Translations under genes and position numbers: made by a program
In this document: in pieces, positions 8,618-17,152 of the stretch
Numbering within the stretch: position 1 is the first letter of the stretch
Layout of the letters: each line of letters begins with the position of its first letter
Assembly: GCF_001902635.1 (NCBI RefSeq)
Contig: NZ_MJAO01000003.1
Coordinates: 62,001-126,000 of the forward strand
Direction of reading: 5' to 3'
From: Serratia marcescens
GTDB taxonomy: Bacteria; Pseudomonadota; Gammaproteobacteria; Enterobacterales; Enterobacteriaceae
Length of the DNA stretch: 64,000 nt
The notes under the pieces: model-generated
Told to the model about the DNA's origin: nothing
Seen by the model: only the letters and a program-made list of their open reading frames with translations
Databases searched by the model: none

Positions 8618-10294
8618 TCAGGCGCTGCGGCGCGGGTTGGTCAGGCCGAAGTTAAAGCTGTTGCAGCGGTTGCAGAACTCTTTCATCACCGGCGGCGTAT
8701 CCATCATCGGCACTTTTACCTCGATAAACGCCAGCCGATCCTGCCGCGAGGCGTGTTCCAGGGCCATTTCCAGCTGTTGCGTGGTTTCCACCGCCACGCT
8801 GAACGGCTGCGCCTGCGTATTCAGCACTGCCGGCAGTTTGGCGTAGTCCCACGGGCCGATGTCGTTGTAGGACGAGTTTTCGCCGAGAATATAGCGCTCG
8901 ATGGTGTAGCCATCGTTGTTGATCAGGAAGATGATCGGCTTTTGTTCGCAGCGCAGCAGGGTGGAGACTTCCTGTGCGGTGAGCTGGAAGGAGCCGTCGC
9001 CGATGAACAGCAGGTGTCGGCGTTCCGGCGCCGCCATCAGGGTGCCGAGCAGCGCCGGCAGGGTATAGCCGATTGAGCCCCAAATCGGTTGGTTGACCAC
9101 CTTGACGCCGTCGGGCATGCGCATGCCGCCGATGGCGGCGCCAGAGGTGCCGTTTTCCACCACCACCACGTCATCCGCCTGGATGAATCGCTGGATCCGC
9201 CGCCACAGATAAGCCTGGTCGATGGGGGCGTCGCTTGGCGTCGCCAGCTTTTCGCGCGGATCGGGCAGCGGCGACAGGGATTGCGCCGGCGCGTCCTCGC
9301 TCAGATCCAGCAGCGCCTGCAGCAGATCCGCTGTCACTACCGCCGGGTAAGAGGTGTTGTCCAGCTTCATCGAGAACGGCTGGATGTCCACCTGAGCGGC
9401 GGCCGGAATTTGCTGCGTGAAATAGCCGGTGGTGGAGTCCACCAGGCGCACGCCGAAGCTCAGCACGCAGTCCGAATGGGCCATGCGCTCATACAGTTCG
9501 GGGCGCGACAGGTTGCCGCTGTAGCCGCCCATCCAACCGGCGGTGTTCTCAGGGATAATGCATTTGGCGGTCGGCATGTTGGTCAGCGGAATGGCAAAGC
9601 GGTGAGCGACATCGATAACCAACTTCTGCAGCTGATAGCGATCCACCATTTGGTCGACCAAAATGATCGGGCGCTGCGCGCGTTTAATTTTGGTCAACAG
9701 CGCCATCGCCGCTAATTGCACATTGTATTTATCGCTGGCCGGCAATTGCGGTGGCGTCGCCTCGGCGACTTCAATTTCGACATCGCAGATATCGGAAGGC
9801 AGCTGTAAATACACCGGTTTCTTTTCTATCCAGGCACGGGAAATAACGCGCGGGATTTCTTGTGCAGCATTTTCCGGCGTAATCAAGGCCTGAGCGACGG
9901 TGAATTGTTTAAAGCAGTTCATCACGTTGTCGAAATTGCCGTCGGCCAGGGTGTGGTGCAACAACTGATGATTTTTCATCGCGTGCAGCGGCGGCGTGCC
10001 GGCGATACAGACAACCGGCGAAGATTCGGCATAGGCCCCGGCGATGCCGGACAACGCGGCCAGGTCGCCTACGCCGTAGGTGACGATCAGCGCGCCGGCG
10101 CCTTTTATCCGGGCGTAACCGTCGGCGGCGTAGGAGGCATTCAATTCATTGCAGTTGCCGACAAACGTCAGCCGCGCGTCGCTTTCCAGCAGCTCCAGCA
10201 GGCTCAGGTTATAGTCGCCGGGCACGCCGTAAATGCGATCGACGTTCAGGGCGTGAAGCTGTTGCAGAATGAATGACCCGATAGTTATTTTCAT
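8618..10294 (-). CDS. ipdC: Indolepyruvate/phenylpyruvate decarboxylase
   Basis: A 558-residue thiamine-diphosphate enzyme. Seen: Glu50 in GNCNELNASYAADGYAR (cofactor activation), the His113-His114 pair typical of 2-keto acid decarboxylases, and the ThDP motif GDGS (432-435) closing with NND (459-461). It converts indolepyruvate or phenylpyruvate to the corresponding acetaldehyde, a step of indole-3-acetate or phenylacetate formation. Substrate preference between IpdC, PDC and KdcA-type enzymes cannot be fixed by eye, but the length and HH motif fit the enterobacterial IpdC group. The gene stands alone, with a long AT-rich region upstream. Confidence 0.85.
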   Translation of the reverse strand: MKITIGSFILQQLHALNVDRIYGVPGDYNLSLLELLESDARLTFVGNCNELNASYAADGYARIKGAGALIVTYGVGDLAALSGIAGAYAESSPVVCIAGTPPLHAMKNHQLLHHTLADGNFDNVMNCFKQFTVAQALITPENAAQEIPRVISRAWIEKKPVYLQLPSDICDVEIEVAEATPPQLPASDKYNVQLAAMALLTKIKRAQRPIILVDQMVDRYQLQKLVIDVAHRFAIPLTNMPTAKCIIPENTAGWMGGYSGNLSRPELYERMAHSDCVLSFGVRLVDSTTGYFTQQIPAAAQVDIQPFSMKLDNTSYPAVVTADLLQALLDLSEDAPAQSLSPLPDPREKLATPSDAPIDQAYLWRRIQRFIQADDVVVVENGTSGAAIGGMRMPDGVKVVNQPIWGSIGYTLPALLGTLMAAPERRHLLFIGDGSFQLTAQEVSTLLRCEQKPIIFLINNDGYTIERYILGENSSYNDIGPWDYAKLPAVLNTQAQPFSVAVETTQQLEMALEHASRQDRLAFIEVKVPMMDTPPVMKEFCNRCNSFNFGLTNPRRSA

Positions 10295-10966
10295 TGATTG
10301 CTCCGGATTATTTATCTTTATTTTGTCAGGCGAAAATCAGCAAAAATAAATTGCTGGCGATGTTGTGTCGTTAGCTTTAACAGTTATTTAAAGTGTCGGC
10401 TTGTTCAAGAGACGGTCGGCAGGCGGTGAATGCGCAGTTTGTATTCGGTGCTTTACGCAATTAATCACTGTATAAATAGTATGGATATTAAATGTCAGGG
10501 GAAGGCGGTATTTTTCATTGACGCCATTTCGGCAGAAAAGCGGCGGCGCATTGGCATTTATCATGATGTACTGCGGATTAACCGGTACTTTTGACGGCGC
10601 GTTAAATCCCATTGGGCCGTACAACGTTTTTTCCCGCCGAAGAAAAGCAGGCCCTGGCGCAAAGACGCATTTTGGTGATCCGCCGCACGCTTATTTCAAG
10701 AAACCATCCTGTAACCAACTAAAAACAAAAAATTAACAATGATCGTTTTTTATTCGCGCTATTTTGTCAGCCTTACTTTACGGATGCCGCAGTGCGCGCC
10801 ACGTCGGGTCGGCGTTAAAATGTGCCGTCGCGGGCGTTAATATAACGTGGCAGCCATCACATTCCGTGCGAACGGATACGTAAACTTTTCTCTACGTGCA
10901 TGCAGATGGCGTATACCTAGCAGAGAGGCCGACGCCCTGGCGGCGCCGACCGGCGGGGGGATACCG
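10295..10966. other. Long gene-free region between divergent ipdC and usp gene
   Basis: About 670 bases, clearly more AT-rich in its central part than the flanks. Two open frames here (10388-10624 complement, 10518-10736 forward) have no ribosome site or protein-like composition, and I reject them. It probably holds the ipdC promoter and the usp promoter: a TATAAC-like -10 occurs near 10840. I could not find a clear TyrR box, which would be expected if ipdC is TyrR-controlled as in Enterobacter. Confidence 0.5.
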
Positions 10967-11395
10967 ATGAAAAGCTATCGACATATTCTGGTGCTGATTC
11001 ATGACGAGCGTGATGGCCTGCCGTTGCTGCGTCAAACGGTGGCGATGGCGCGGGGGCTGCCGATCGCCATCACCGTCGGCCACCTTGATGCCGATTATGC
11101 GGAGCTGGAGTACGGCAGCGACGCGCTGGTCAAAGATCGCCAGGCGCAGGAGGTGATCGCCGCCAAGGCGATGCTGAGCCGGCTGGTGTGCGCCGTCGAT
11201 GCGCCGGTTGCGGTGAAGGAGATCGTCACCATTCGGCGCTTTAAGGACGTGAGCGATTTTATCCGTCAGGCCGGCATCGATCTGGTGGTGGTCGGGCACC
11301 AAAACCGTCTGTTCGGTCTTTATTCCTCTTATTCCCTGGAGTTTGTGAACCGTCTCGATGTCGATGTGTTGGTCAAGCACCTTGCCCGCAAGTAG
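10967..11395 (+). CDS. Universal stress protein, UspA family
   Basis: A 142-residue single Usp domain (MKSYRHILVLIHDE ... LVVVGHQNRLF). The C-terminal half lacks the G-x2-G-x9-G(S/T) ATP loop, so it belongs with the non-ATP-binding UspA/C/D type rather than UspF/G. These cytoplasmic dimers accumulate in stationary phase and stress. The start at ATG 10967 follows a G-rich stretch; a longer frame from 10847 has no support. The gene is monocistronic between ipdC (divergent) and pagP. Which paralogue it corresponds to is not clear. Confidence 0.85.
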   Translation: MKSYRHILVLIHDERDGLPLLRQTVAMARGLPIAITVGHLDADYAELEYGSDALVKDRQAQEVIAAKAMLSRLVCAVDAPVAVKEIVTIRRFKDVSDFIRQAGIDLVVVGHQNRLFGLYSSYSLEFVNRLDVDVLVKHLARK

Positions 11396-11602
11396 AGCGT
11401 GACAAAGCGGATTTTTCCCACGGTTTTGCCGCAAGAAAGGCGTTAACATACAAAGGCCGGCGCAACCCGTTATTAGTTATTGGGAATTTTCCGGCGCTAA
11501 ACTTAACCAAGTAGCAACGAGCGTTGGATAAATTAGATACGGCTTGATCTTGCCGGGGCTATCGGTAAGAATCTTCGGCCGTATTTTTACAGGAGCTTTA
11601 CG

Positions 11603-12193
11603 ATGTTTCTCAAACGGACTCTTTTGGCATGTTCTCTGGCGTTGATATTTCCTGCACTACCTTCTTATGCTGAGGTTGGTACAGAAAGTGGCAATACCGC
11701 GCAGGCTGAAAAACCGGGTCTATGGCAGCGTTTTACCGATAACGTGAAGGAGACCTGGAACAACTCGCCTAACCACGATCTCTATATCCCGGCCATCACC
11801 TGGCACAACCGCTGGACTTACGACGACGAGAAGATCGATAAGTACAACGAGCGCCCGTGGGGCGCCGGTTACGGTATTTCCCGCTACGACAGCGACGGCG
11901 ACTGGCACGGCCTCTATATCATGGCGTTCAAGGACTCCTTCAACAAGTGGGAGCCGATCGGCGGCTACGCCTATGAAAAGATCTGGCGCCCGCTGGATGA
12001 CAAGGATTTTCGCCTGGGGTTGGGCTTCACCGCCAGCATCACCGCGCGCGACAACTGGAATTACATTCCTATTCCGGCGCCGCTGCCGTTGGCTTCTATC
12101 GGTTATCAGCGTCTGACGTTCCAGGCGACCTACATTCCCGGCACTTATAACAACGGCAACGTGTTTTTCGCCTGGCTGCGCTGGCAGTTCTAA
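11603..12193 (+). CDS. pagP: Lipid A palmitoyltransferase PagP
   Basis: A 196-residue outer-membrane enzyme with a signal peptide (cleavage after SYA, near residue 23), then an amphipathic helix ([14 protein letters not shown]) and an eight-stranded barrel ending in aromatic WLRWQF. Catalytic-type residues are in place: His in ITWHNRW and the Asp-Ser pair in FKDSFNKW. PagP moves a palmitate from phospholipid to lipid A and lowers sensitivity to cationic peptides. A good ribosome site (ACAGGAGC) precedes the ATG. It is PhoPQ-controlled in Salmonella, but I could not find a clear PhoP box in the 207 bases upstream. Confidence 0.95.
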   Translation: MFLKRTLLACSLALIFPALPSYAEVGTESGNTAQAEKPGLWQRFTDNVKETWNNSPNHDLYIPAITWHNRWTYDDEKIDKYNERPWGAGYGISRYDSDGDWHGLYIMAFKDSFNKWEPIGGYAYEKIWRPLDDKDFRLGLGFTASITARDNWNYIPIPAPLPLASIGYQRLTFQATYIPGTYNNGNVFFAWLRWQF

Positions 12194-12319
12194 ACTTCCT
12201 GAATTCTGAAAAACGGCGCGGTGCCAAGATAAAAGGAACTTGTCGCCGCCGCCGGCGTCGGAAGGGTATCCCGGCGCGCTGCGCCGATTGCATGCCGTTA
12301 TTACAGGAGTTTTACCACT

Positions 12320-12808
12320 ATGATCACCAAACATCGTTTACTGCTGGCTTTGGCGTTGTCCGCTACTTTGGCCAGCGGCGCCTCTCAGGCTGCCGGGCTG
12401 ATGGATTCCCTCAGCAGCGCGGCGGGCGAACTGAGCAAGTCGGGCGGCGACAGCAGCGGCGGCATGTCGCTCTCCTCGCTGACCGGCCTGTTGAACGGTG
12501 GCGACAAGGCGTTGAGCTCCAGCAGCATGACCAACGCCGCCGGTATCCTGCAGTACTGCGTGAAAAACAACGTGCTGTCGGCTAACGGCGCCGAAGGGGT
12601 GAAAGATCAGCTGCTCAGTAAGCTGGGCATCACCAGCACCGAAAACGCCAAGAGCCAGGATTATCAGCAGGGCCTGGGCGGCTTGCTGCAGACCGGTGAA
12701 GGCAAGAGCCTGGATCTGAACAGCCTGGGCGCCTCGCAGATCACCGAGAAGGTGAAGCAAAAAGCCTGCGATCTGGTGCTGAAACAGGGTAAATCCTTTA
12801 TTTCATGA
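12320..12808 (+). CDS. yjjA: Secreted DUF2501 protein, YjjA-like
   Basis: A 162-residue protein with a signal peptide ending ASQA (about residue 24), then a Ser/Gly-rich stretch and a helical C-terminal part with two cysteines (ILQYCVKN and KACDLVL), perhaps a periplasmic disulfide. Length and pattern fit E. coli YjjA (DUF2501), whose role is unknown. The start follows ACAGGAG. A strong palindromic hairpin ends the gene, so it is monocistronic between pagP and a small lipoprotein gene. Confidence 0.8.
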   Translation: MITKHRLLLALALSATLASGASQAAGLMDSLSSAAGELSKSGGDSSGGMSLSSLTGLLNGGDKALSSSSMTNAAGILQYCVKNNVLSANGAEGVKDQLLSKLGITSTENAKSQDYQQGLGGLLQTGEGKSLDLNSLGASQITEKVKQKACDLVLKQGKSFIS

Positions 12809-12815
12809 TGACGGG

Positions 12816-12835
12816 ACGGCGGAGCGCTCCGCCGT
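12816..12835 (+). terminator. Terminator after yjjA
   Basis: Perfect 20-base palindrome (10-base arm ACGGCGGAGC) just after the yjjA stop, followed by a T-rich stretch TCGTTCTTTT. A good intrinsic terminator. Confidence 0.7.
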
Positions 12836-12860
12836 TCGTTCTTTTGCATAAGCTGGAAAA

Positions 12861-13124
12861 ATGAAAAAAGCGTTGATGCTTTCCCTGCTGGCAGGGATGA
12901 CGATGTTGCAGGGGTGTTCCGTGAAATCCAACGATGCGCCGCCACCACCGCAGGTTAAACCGATCGGCATGGCCAACCCGGCCGACGTGTACTGCACCCA
13001 AATCGGCGGCAAACTAAATGCCAAAGAAAACGCAGCGGGTCAGTATTCCACCTGTACCTTGCCAAGTGGGCAGGAAATTGAAAGCTGGGAACTGTTCCGC
13101 CGCGATCACCCGGTGAAAAAGTAA
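12861..13124 (+). CDS. Small DUF333 lipoprotein
   Basis: An 87-residue protein with lipoprotein signal (lipobox LQGC, acylated Cys19) followed by a proline spacer and a DUF333 domain with the usual NPADVYCTQIGGKL start, two further cysteines and a closing ESWELFR. The family is often labelled putative hemolysin, but without biochemical support. It is expected to be anchored in the outer membrane facing the periplasm. The gene stands alone between two hairpins. Confidence 0.8.
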   Translation: MKKALMLSLLAGMTMLQGCSVKSNDAPPPPQVKPIGMANPADVYCTQIGGKLNAKENAAGQYSTCTLPSGQEIESWELFRRDHPVKK

Positions 13125-13132
13125 CCCTTTGC

Positions 13133-13157
13133 GGCGCCGGTTCCTCCGCCCGGCGCC
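13133..13157. terminator. Hairpin between DUF333 gene and 13161-13778 gene
   Basis: Inverted repeat GGCGCCGG / CCGGCGCC with nine-base loop between the convergent stops. No U-run; probable bidirectional stop. Confidence 0.4.
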
Positions 13158-13160
13158 CGA

Positions 13161-13778
13161 TCAGAATTGGCGATCCCCTATCGGCTGCAGTTGCAGGCTG
13201 CCGTCCTTCTGTAACGTCAGCGGCATGCGCCAATCGCTCTGTTTATCCAGGTTGAACGGCCTGGAGCGGAACATGCAGCCGGTCTTGATGTTCTTGATTT
13301 TCATCACGTGTTCCGCATCCGCATTGATTTTCACCTCGAAACTGCCGGTGGCCGGAATAAAGACTTCCGCCAACTGCTGCGCCGCTGCCGGCGTCTCCAG
13401 CTTGACCAGCACCGCGAAATCGTTGCTCCGATTATCCAGCGTCAGCCGATGCAGGCCGGTCACGGGCAGGCTGATGGGCTGATGCAGATAGCCGGCTGAA
13501 GCGGGCCACGGTTGCCCGGCATTGTCATGCAGCGGCCCACCGCACTGTTCACGCGCTTCGCGCAGCGGCATTTCGCGCTTTATTGCTCGGTTGTAATCGG
13601 TAGGGGCGGCGAGGCTGAACTCGTCGTCATATTGGTGAGCGCGTAGGTAGCGCTTGGCACCGAGCACCCCGACGGCGACCAGCATGAAGAACAGAAATAT
13701 CCTCAGGCGATTTTTAAAAATCAGCCCGAACAGCTTCCCGGGTAGTTGAAACAGCCACCTTGCGATCGTCAATAACAT
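13161..13778 (-). CDS. Unknown membrane-anchored protein
   Basis: I do not recognise this 205-residue protein. It has one strong N-terminal membrane helix (about residues 25-41, LRIFLFFMLVAVGVLGA) after a basic stretch, and then a soluble domain that should lie in the periplasm. Two cysteines (in REQCGG and KTGCMF) could form a disulfide. The start has AAGGGA upstream. It is monocistronic, convergent with the DUF333 gene and divergent from a DeoR regulator. A real gene by codon pattern and signals; function unknown. Confidence 0.65.
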   Translation of the reverse strand: MLLTIARWLFQLPGKLFGLIFKNRLRIFLFFMLVAVGVLGAKRYLRAHQYDDEFSLAAPTDYNRAIKREMPLREAREQCGGPLHDNAGQPWPASAGYLHQPISLPVTGLHRLTLDNRSNDFAVLVKLETPAAAQQLAEVFIPATGSFEVKINADAEHVMKIKNIKTGCMFRSRPFNLDKQSDWRMPLTLQKDGSLQLQPIGDRQF

Positions 13779-13950
13779 CGTTTTCCCTTAGCGTCCAAGC
13801 CGTTACGTCTGCGGTAACTTCGCTTGCCTCAGTATAGCCAACATCCCGCAGGCGAAAATCCTGCACGGTAATTTTTCTTTCGTCGTGGATTGTACGTTTT
13901 TGTTTGTTTATGTACATTTGTGATCACTTTAGCGTCACCGGGTTTATGCG

Positions 13951-14733
13951 ATGTCCAAACTGTTACCGAATGAGCGCCACCAGGCCATTCTCGATACGCT
14001 CCGCCAACAGGGGCGAGTGCTGGCCCTGGAGATGGCGCAGCGGCTGAATACCACCGAAGCGACAATCCGCCGCGACCTGCGCCAGTTGGCGGCGCAGAAC
14101 CTGTGCAAACGCATCTATGGCGGCGCGTTGGCGCCGACACCGGCCGAAGGCCCTGTCGCGGCGCGCGTAGCGCTAAGCGGTGATGAGAAGCTGGCGCTGG
14201 CGCAGACCGCGCTGGGGTTGATCGGCGAAGAGCAGCTGCTCTTCCTCGACGCCGGCAGCACCCACCTGTATCTGGCGGATCTGTTGCCGCGCGATCGGCG
14301 TTTGACGGTGGTGACCAATGCGTTGAGCATCGCCGGCAAAATGCTGGAGCGGCCTGGGATCCGCACCATCCTGATCGGCGGTGAGCTGGATGCGCAGGTC
14401 GGCGGCTGCGTGGATGCCAAGGCGGCGGAAGAGATCGACGGCTTTCATTTCGATCTGGTGTTTACCGGCATCTGCGCCTACGACCCGGACGGCGGTTTCT
14501 CCGCGCTGAGCTACCAGGACGCCACCTTCAAAAAACGGCTGCTGACGCGCGCCGGCAGCGTGGCGGTGCTGTGCACCCGCGACAAACTCAACACCTACGC
14601 CCCTTACCCCTTCCTGCCCGCCGTGCGGGTGGATCATCTGGTGACGGCGCGCGGTGCGCACCCGCAGCTCGAACAGCAGGTGGCGCAGGGCGGCGGCCAG
14701 GTCTGGCATAGCGATTTATCGACCGGAGAATGA
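13951..14733 (+). CDS. DeoR/GlpR-family transcriptional regulator
   Basis: A 260-residue DeoR-family repressor. The N-terminal winged helix-turn-helix (ERHQAILDTLRQQGRV ... ATIRRDLRQLA) carries the family signature, and the C-terminal DeoRC sensor fold (about 80-235) has the sugar-phosphate loop DAGST and the GG(E/D)L turn. Such regulators respond to phosphorylated sugars. It overlaps the following glyoxalase-fold gene, so the two form an operon, but no sugar-use operon is adjacent, and the ligand is unknown. Confidence 0.88.
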   Translation: MSKLLPNERHQAILDTLRQQGRVLALEMAQRLNTTEATIRRDLRQLAAQNLCKRIYGGALAPTPAEGPVAARVALSGDEKLALAQTALGLIGEEQLLFLDAGSTHLYLADLLPRDRRLTVVTNALSIAGKMLERPGIRTILIGGELDAQVGGCVDAKAAEEIDGFHFDLVFTGICAYDPDGGFSALSYQDATFKKRLLTRAGSVAVLCTRDKLNTYAPYPFLPAVRVDHLVTARGAHPQLEQQVAQGGGQVWHSDLSTGE

Positions 14734-14735
14734 CG

Positions 14736-15119
14736 ATGAAAATAGCCCATGTTGCCCTGTGGACCCGCGATATCGACGCGCAGCTGGCGTTCTGGCAGCG
14801 CTATTTCAATGGCGAAGCGGGGGAGGAGTACGTCAGCCGCAACCGGCCGGGGTTCGTTTCCCGCTTTGTCAGCCTGGCGGCCGGGCCGACGCTGGAGATC
14901 ATGCGCGTGCCGACGTTGCTGCCGGCGCAGGCTCAGGAGGAGCGGGTGGGGTGGGCGCACATCGCGCTGTCGTTGGGGGATGAGCGGCAGGTCGATCGGT
15001 TGGCGCAGCGCGCGCAGCAGGACGGTATCTTGCAGTCTGCGCCGCGCTGGACCGGCGACGGCTTCTACGAGGCCGTCATCCGCGATCCGGACGGCAACGC
15101 GATCGAAATCACGGCCTGA
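14736..15119 (+). CDS. VOC-family (glyoxalase/bleomycin-resistance fold) protein
   Basis: A 127-residue protein with paired beta-alpha-beta-beta-beta modules, starting KIAHVALWTRDID and ending RDPDGNAIEI, as in glyoxalase I-like proteins. Metal ligands are plausible: His6, Glu in LEIMRV, His in AHIALS, Glu in IEITA. It could be a lactoylglutathione lyase relative or a small-molecule resistance protein. ATG 14736 has GGAG at a proper distance; ATG 14730, overlapping the deoR-type stop, sits too close to it. It is co-transcribed with the DeoR gene and converges on the LysR gene. Confidence 0.8.
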   Translation: MKIAHVALWTRDIDAQLAFWQRYFNGEAGEEYVSRNRPGFVSRFVSLAAGPTLEIMRVPTLLPAQAQEERVGWAHIALSLGDERQVDRLAQRAQQDGILQSAPRWTGDGFYEAVIRDPDGNAIEITA

Positions 15120-16028
15120 TCACTCCTCTTCGATGCTGGCGAACTGCTCACCCAGATAATCGAGCAGCAGCCGCACCGCCGGCAACAGGCCGCGCCGCGA
15201 CGGGTAGACCGCATGCACCACGCCGCCCTGCGGCTGCCAACCGGGCAGCAGCTGCACCAGCTCGCCGCGCAGCATGTCGTCGCGCATCATCATCGCCGGC
15301 AGCTGAACGATGCCGGCACCGGCGATGGCGGCGGTGCGCAGCATCAGCATGTCGTCGGTGACCAGCCGCGGCGTGTGTTCCCACTCCACCCGTTCGCCCT
15401 GCGGGCCGGTCAGCCGCCATTGGTGCTGCGCGCGCGCCGGGCCGAGATCGAGCGTCGGGTATTTGCGCAGGTCTTCCGGCGTTTGCACCGGCCCGAGGGT
15501 GCGCACCAGCGCCGGGCTGGCGGCGACGCACCAGGTGCGCTGCGCCAGGATCTTCAGCACCAGATCGCTGTCCTCCAGCGGTGGCGGCCGCACGCGGATC
15601 GCCAGATCCAGCCCTTCACCCACCACATCTACCCGGCGGTTGGTGGCCTCCAGATGCACCGTCACCTTGGGATAATCGGCCATAAAGGCCGCCACCATAC
15701 TGCCGACGCGGGTGTGCAGGATCGCCACCGGGCACGACATACGCACCGTGCCGCAGGGTTCGGCGCGCGTTTGTTCGATCGCCTGCTGCGCCGCTTCCGC
15801 TTCCACCAGCATCGCCTTGCAGTGTGCGTAATAGTTTTGGCCGACCTCGGTCACCGAGAAACGCCGCGTCGAGCGCTGGATCAGGCGCACGCCCAGCCGT
15901 TCTTCCAGCAGCGCCACGCGGCGGCTGAGCTTGGATTTGGGAATGCCCAGCGCCCGCCCGGCGGGAGCAAATCCCTGGTGATCGACCACGCTGGCGAAGA
16001 AAAACAGATCGTTCAGATCGGTCAGCAT
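15120..16028 (-). CDS. LysR-family transcriptional regulator (likely controls pirin gene)
   Basis: A 302-residue LysR regulator: helix-turn-helix in residues 5-60 (NDLFFFASVVDHQGF ... RVALLEERLGVRLIQRST) and a substrate-binding-like effector domain (about 90-295). Start 16028 follows AAGGGATG. It is divergent from the pirin gene across 125 bases, the arrangement in which LysR proteins commonly control the neighbour. A sequence GTTCTACCAGTAGAAC at 16040-16055 is a perfect inverted repeat in this gap and a fair operator candidate. Many such LysR/pirin pairs occur in proteobacteria. Confidence 0.88.
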   Translation of the reverse strand: MLTDLNDLFFFASVVDHQGFAPAGRALGIPKSKLSRRVALLEERLGVRLIQRSTRRFSVTEVGQNYYAHCKAMLVEAEAAQQAIEQTRAEPCGTVRMSCPVAILHTRVGSMVAAFMADYPKVTVHLEATNRRVDVVGEGLDLAIRVRPPPLEDSDLVLKILAQRTWCVAASPALVRTLGPVQTPEDLRKYPTLDLGPARAQHQWRLTGPQGERVEWEHTPRLVTDDMLMLRTAAIAGAGIVQLPAMMMRDDMLRGELVQLLPGWQPQGGVVHAVYPSRRGLLPAVRLLLDYLGEQFASIEEE

Positions 16029-16039
16029 CGCATCCCTTA

Positions 16040-16055
16040 TCGTTCTACCAGTAGA
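16040..16055. promoter_or_regulatory. Inverted repeat between LysR gene and pirin gene
   Basis: GTTCTACC / AGTAGAAC forms a palindrome (GTTCTAC-CA-GTAGAAC) 12 bases upstream of the LysR start, in the gap shared with the divergent pirin gene. This is a likely LysR operator by position; the protein-site match is inferred. Confidence 0.45.
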
Positions 16056-16153
16056 ACACTGAGTGTACATCTTGCCTACTACTGCAGCAAACCCCGGCGG
16101 ATTAAACTTCTGCCATCAACTTAAGGCCGTGAGGTCTGAAACGGGAGTTCAAG

Positions 16154-17035
16154 ATGAAAAAAATCCTCGGTATTCACAACAGCCCGGAAGCGCACTGGGT
16201 CGGCAACGGTTTCCTGGTGAATTCGCTGTTCTCTTATAACGATTTGGGGGCGGAAATGAGCCCGTTCCTGCTGCTGGATCACGCGGCGCCAACCAAATTC
16301 CGCTCTGCCTCCGGCACCCGCGGCGTGGGTCAGCACCCGCATCGCGGTTTTGAAACGGTGACCATCGTCTATCAGGGCGAAGTGGAACACCGCGACTCGA
16401 CCGGTAGCGGCGGGGTAATTGGCCCCGGCGACGTCCAGTGGATGACCGCCGCCTCCGGCATTCTGCACGAAGAGTTCCATTCGCGGGACTTCTCGCGCAA
16501 GGGCGGCACCATGGAAATGGTGCAGCTGTGGGTCAATCTGCCGGCCAAGGACAAAATGGCTGAGCCGGGTTACCAGACGCTGCTGAACGCCGATATTCCG
16601 GTGGTTCCGCTGGCGGACGGCGCAGGGCAGGTGCGGGTGATCGCCGGTGACTTTGGCGGCCACGCCGGCCCGGCGCGCACCTTCAGCCCGCTCAACGTGT
16701 GGGACATGAAGTTGAACGCCGGCCACACCACCACGCTGACGGTGAAAGAAGGCCATACGCTGGCGCTGGTGATGCTGCACGGCGCGATCCTGGTCAACGG
16801 CGAAGACGTGGTGCGCGAAACCCAAATGGTGCGTTTCGACCGGGCGGGGGATTCGATCACTATCGAAGCCAACAACGACGTCGCGCTGTTGGTGCTGAGC
16901 GGTGAACCGATCGATGAGCCTATCGTCGGCTACGGCCCGTTCGTCATGAACAGCGACGCGGAAATCCAGCAGGCGTTTCGCGACTTCAACAGCGGCAAGT
17001 TCGGCAGCATGAACGCCGAAGCGAGCGCCGGCTGA
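16154..17035 (+). CDS. Pirin-family bicupin protein
   Basis: A 293-residue two-cupin protein. The N-terminal cupin carries the metal ligands His-x-His (HPHRGFETV), a further His in VEHRDS region and Glu in HEEFHS. Pirins bind iron. Bacterial members include quercetinases, and a Serratia marcescens pirin was reported to bind the pyruvate dehydrogenase E1 subunit and modulate its activity; this may or may not be that paralogue. The gene is divergent from a LysR regulator and followed by the ycaC-type hydrolase after a terminator. The start has a usable AAACGGGAG upstream. Confidence 0.9.
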   Translation: MKKILGIHNSPEAHWVGNGFLVNSLFSYNDLGAEMSPFLLLDHAAPTKFRSASGTRGVGQHPHRGFETVTIVYQGEVEHRDSTGSGGVIGPGDVQWMTAASGILHEEFHSRDFSRKGGTMEMVQLWVNLPAKDKMAEPGYQTLLNADIPVVPLADGAGQVRVIAGDFGGHAGPARTFSPLNVWDMKLNAGHTTTLTVKEGHTLALVMLHGAILVNGEDVVRETQMVRFDRAGDSITIEANNDVALLVLSGEPIDEPIVGYGPFVMNSDAEIQQAFRDFNSGKFGSMNAEASAG

Positions 17036-17091
17036 CCGCAGGCGCCCGAGCCGGGAAGCACTCTCCGGCTCAGGCGCTACACTTAAACCTC

Positions 17092-17118
17092 AACGCCCCG
17101 TCCCCGCGGCGGGGCGTT
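17092..17118 (+). terminator. Terminator between pirin gene and ycaC
   Basis: Nine-base stem AACGCCCCG / CGGGGCGTT followed by TTC. A second, imperfect hairpin (GAGCCGG / CCGGCTC) lies just upstream at about 17048-17071. Together they separate pirin from ycaC transcription. Confidence 0.5.
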
Positions 17119-17152
17119 TCATCCGCAACATCAACCCCCACAGGAGTAAACC

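Noticed and set aside
10388-10736. Two overlapping open frames in the ipdC-usp gap
   Set aside because: No ribosome site, no protein-like composition and no family resemblance; the frames exist because the region has few stops.
11396-11602. PhoP box upstream of pagP
   Set aside because: pagP is PhoP-controlled in Salmonella, so I looked for two GTTTA repeats 11 bases apart on either strand. GTTATTAGTTATTG and CTAAACTTAACC look similar but have the wrong spacing.
13900-13945. CRP-like site TGTGATCACTTTAGCGTCAC before the DeoR-family gene
   Set aside because: The two half-sites are separated by too many bases for a TGTGA-N6-TCACA operator.
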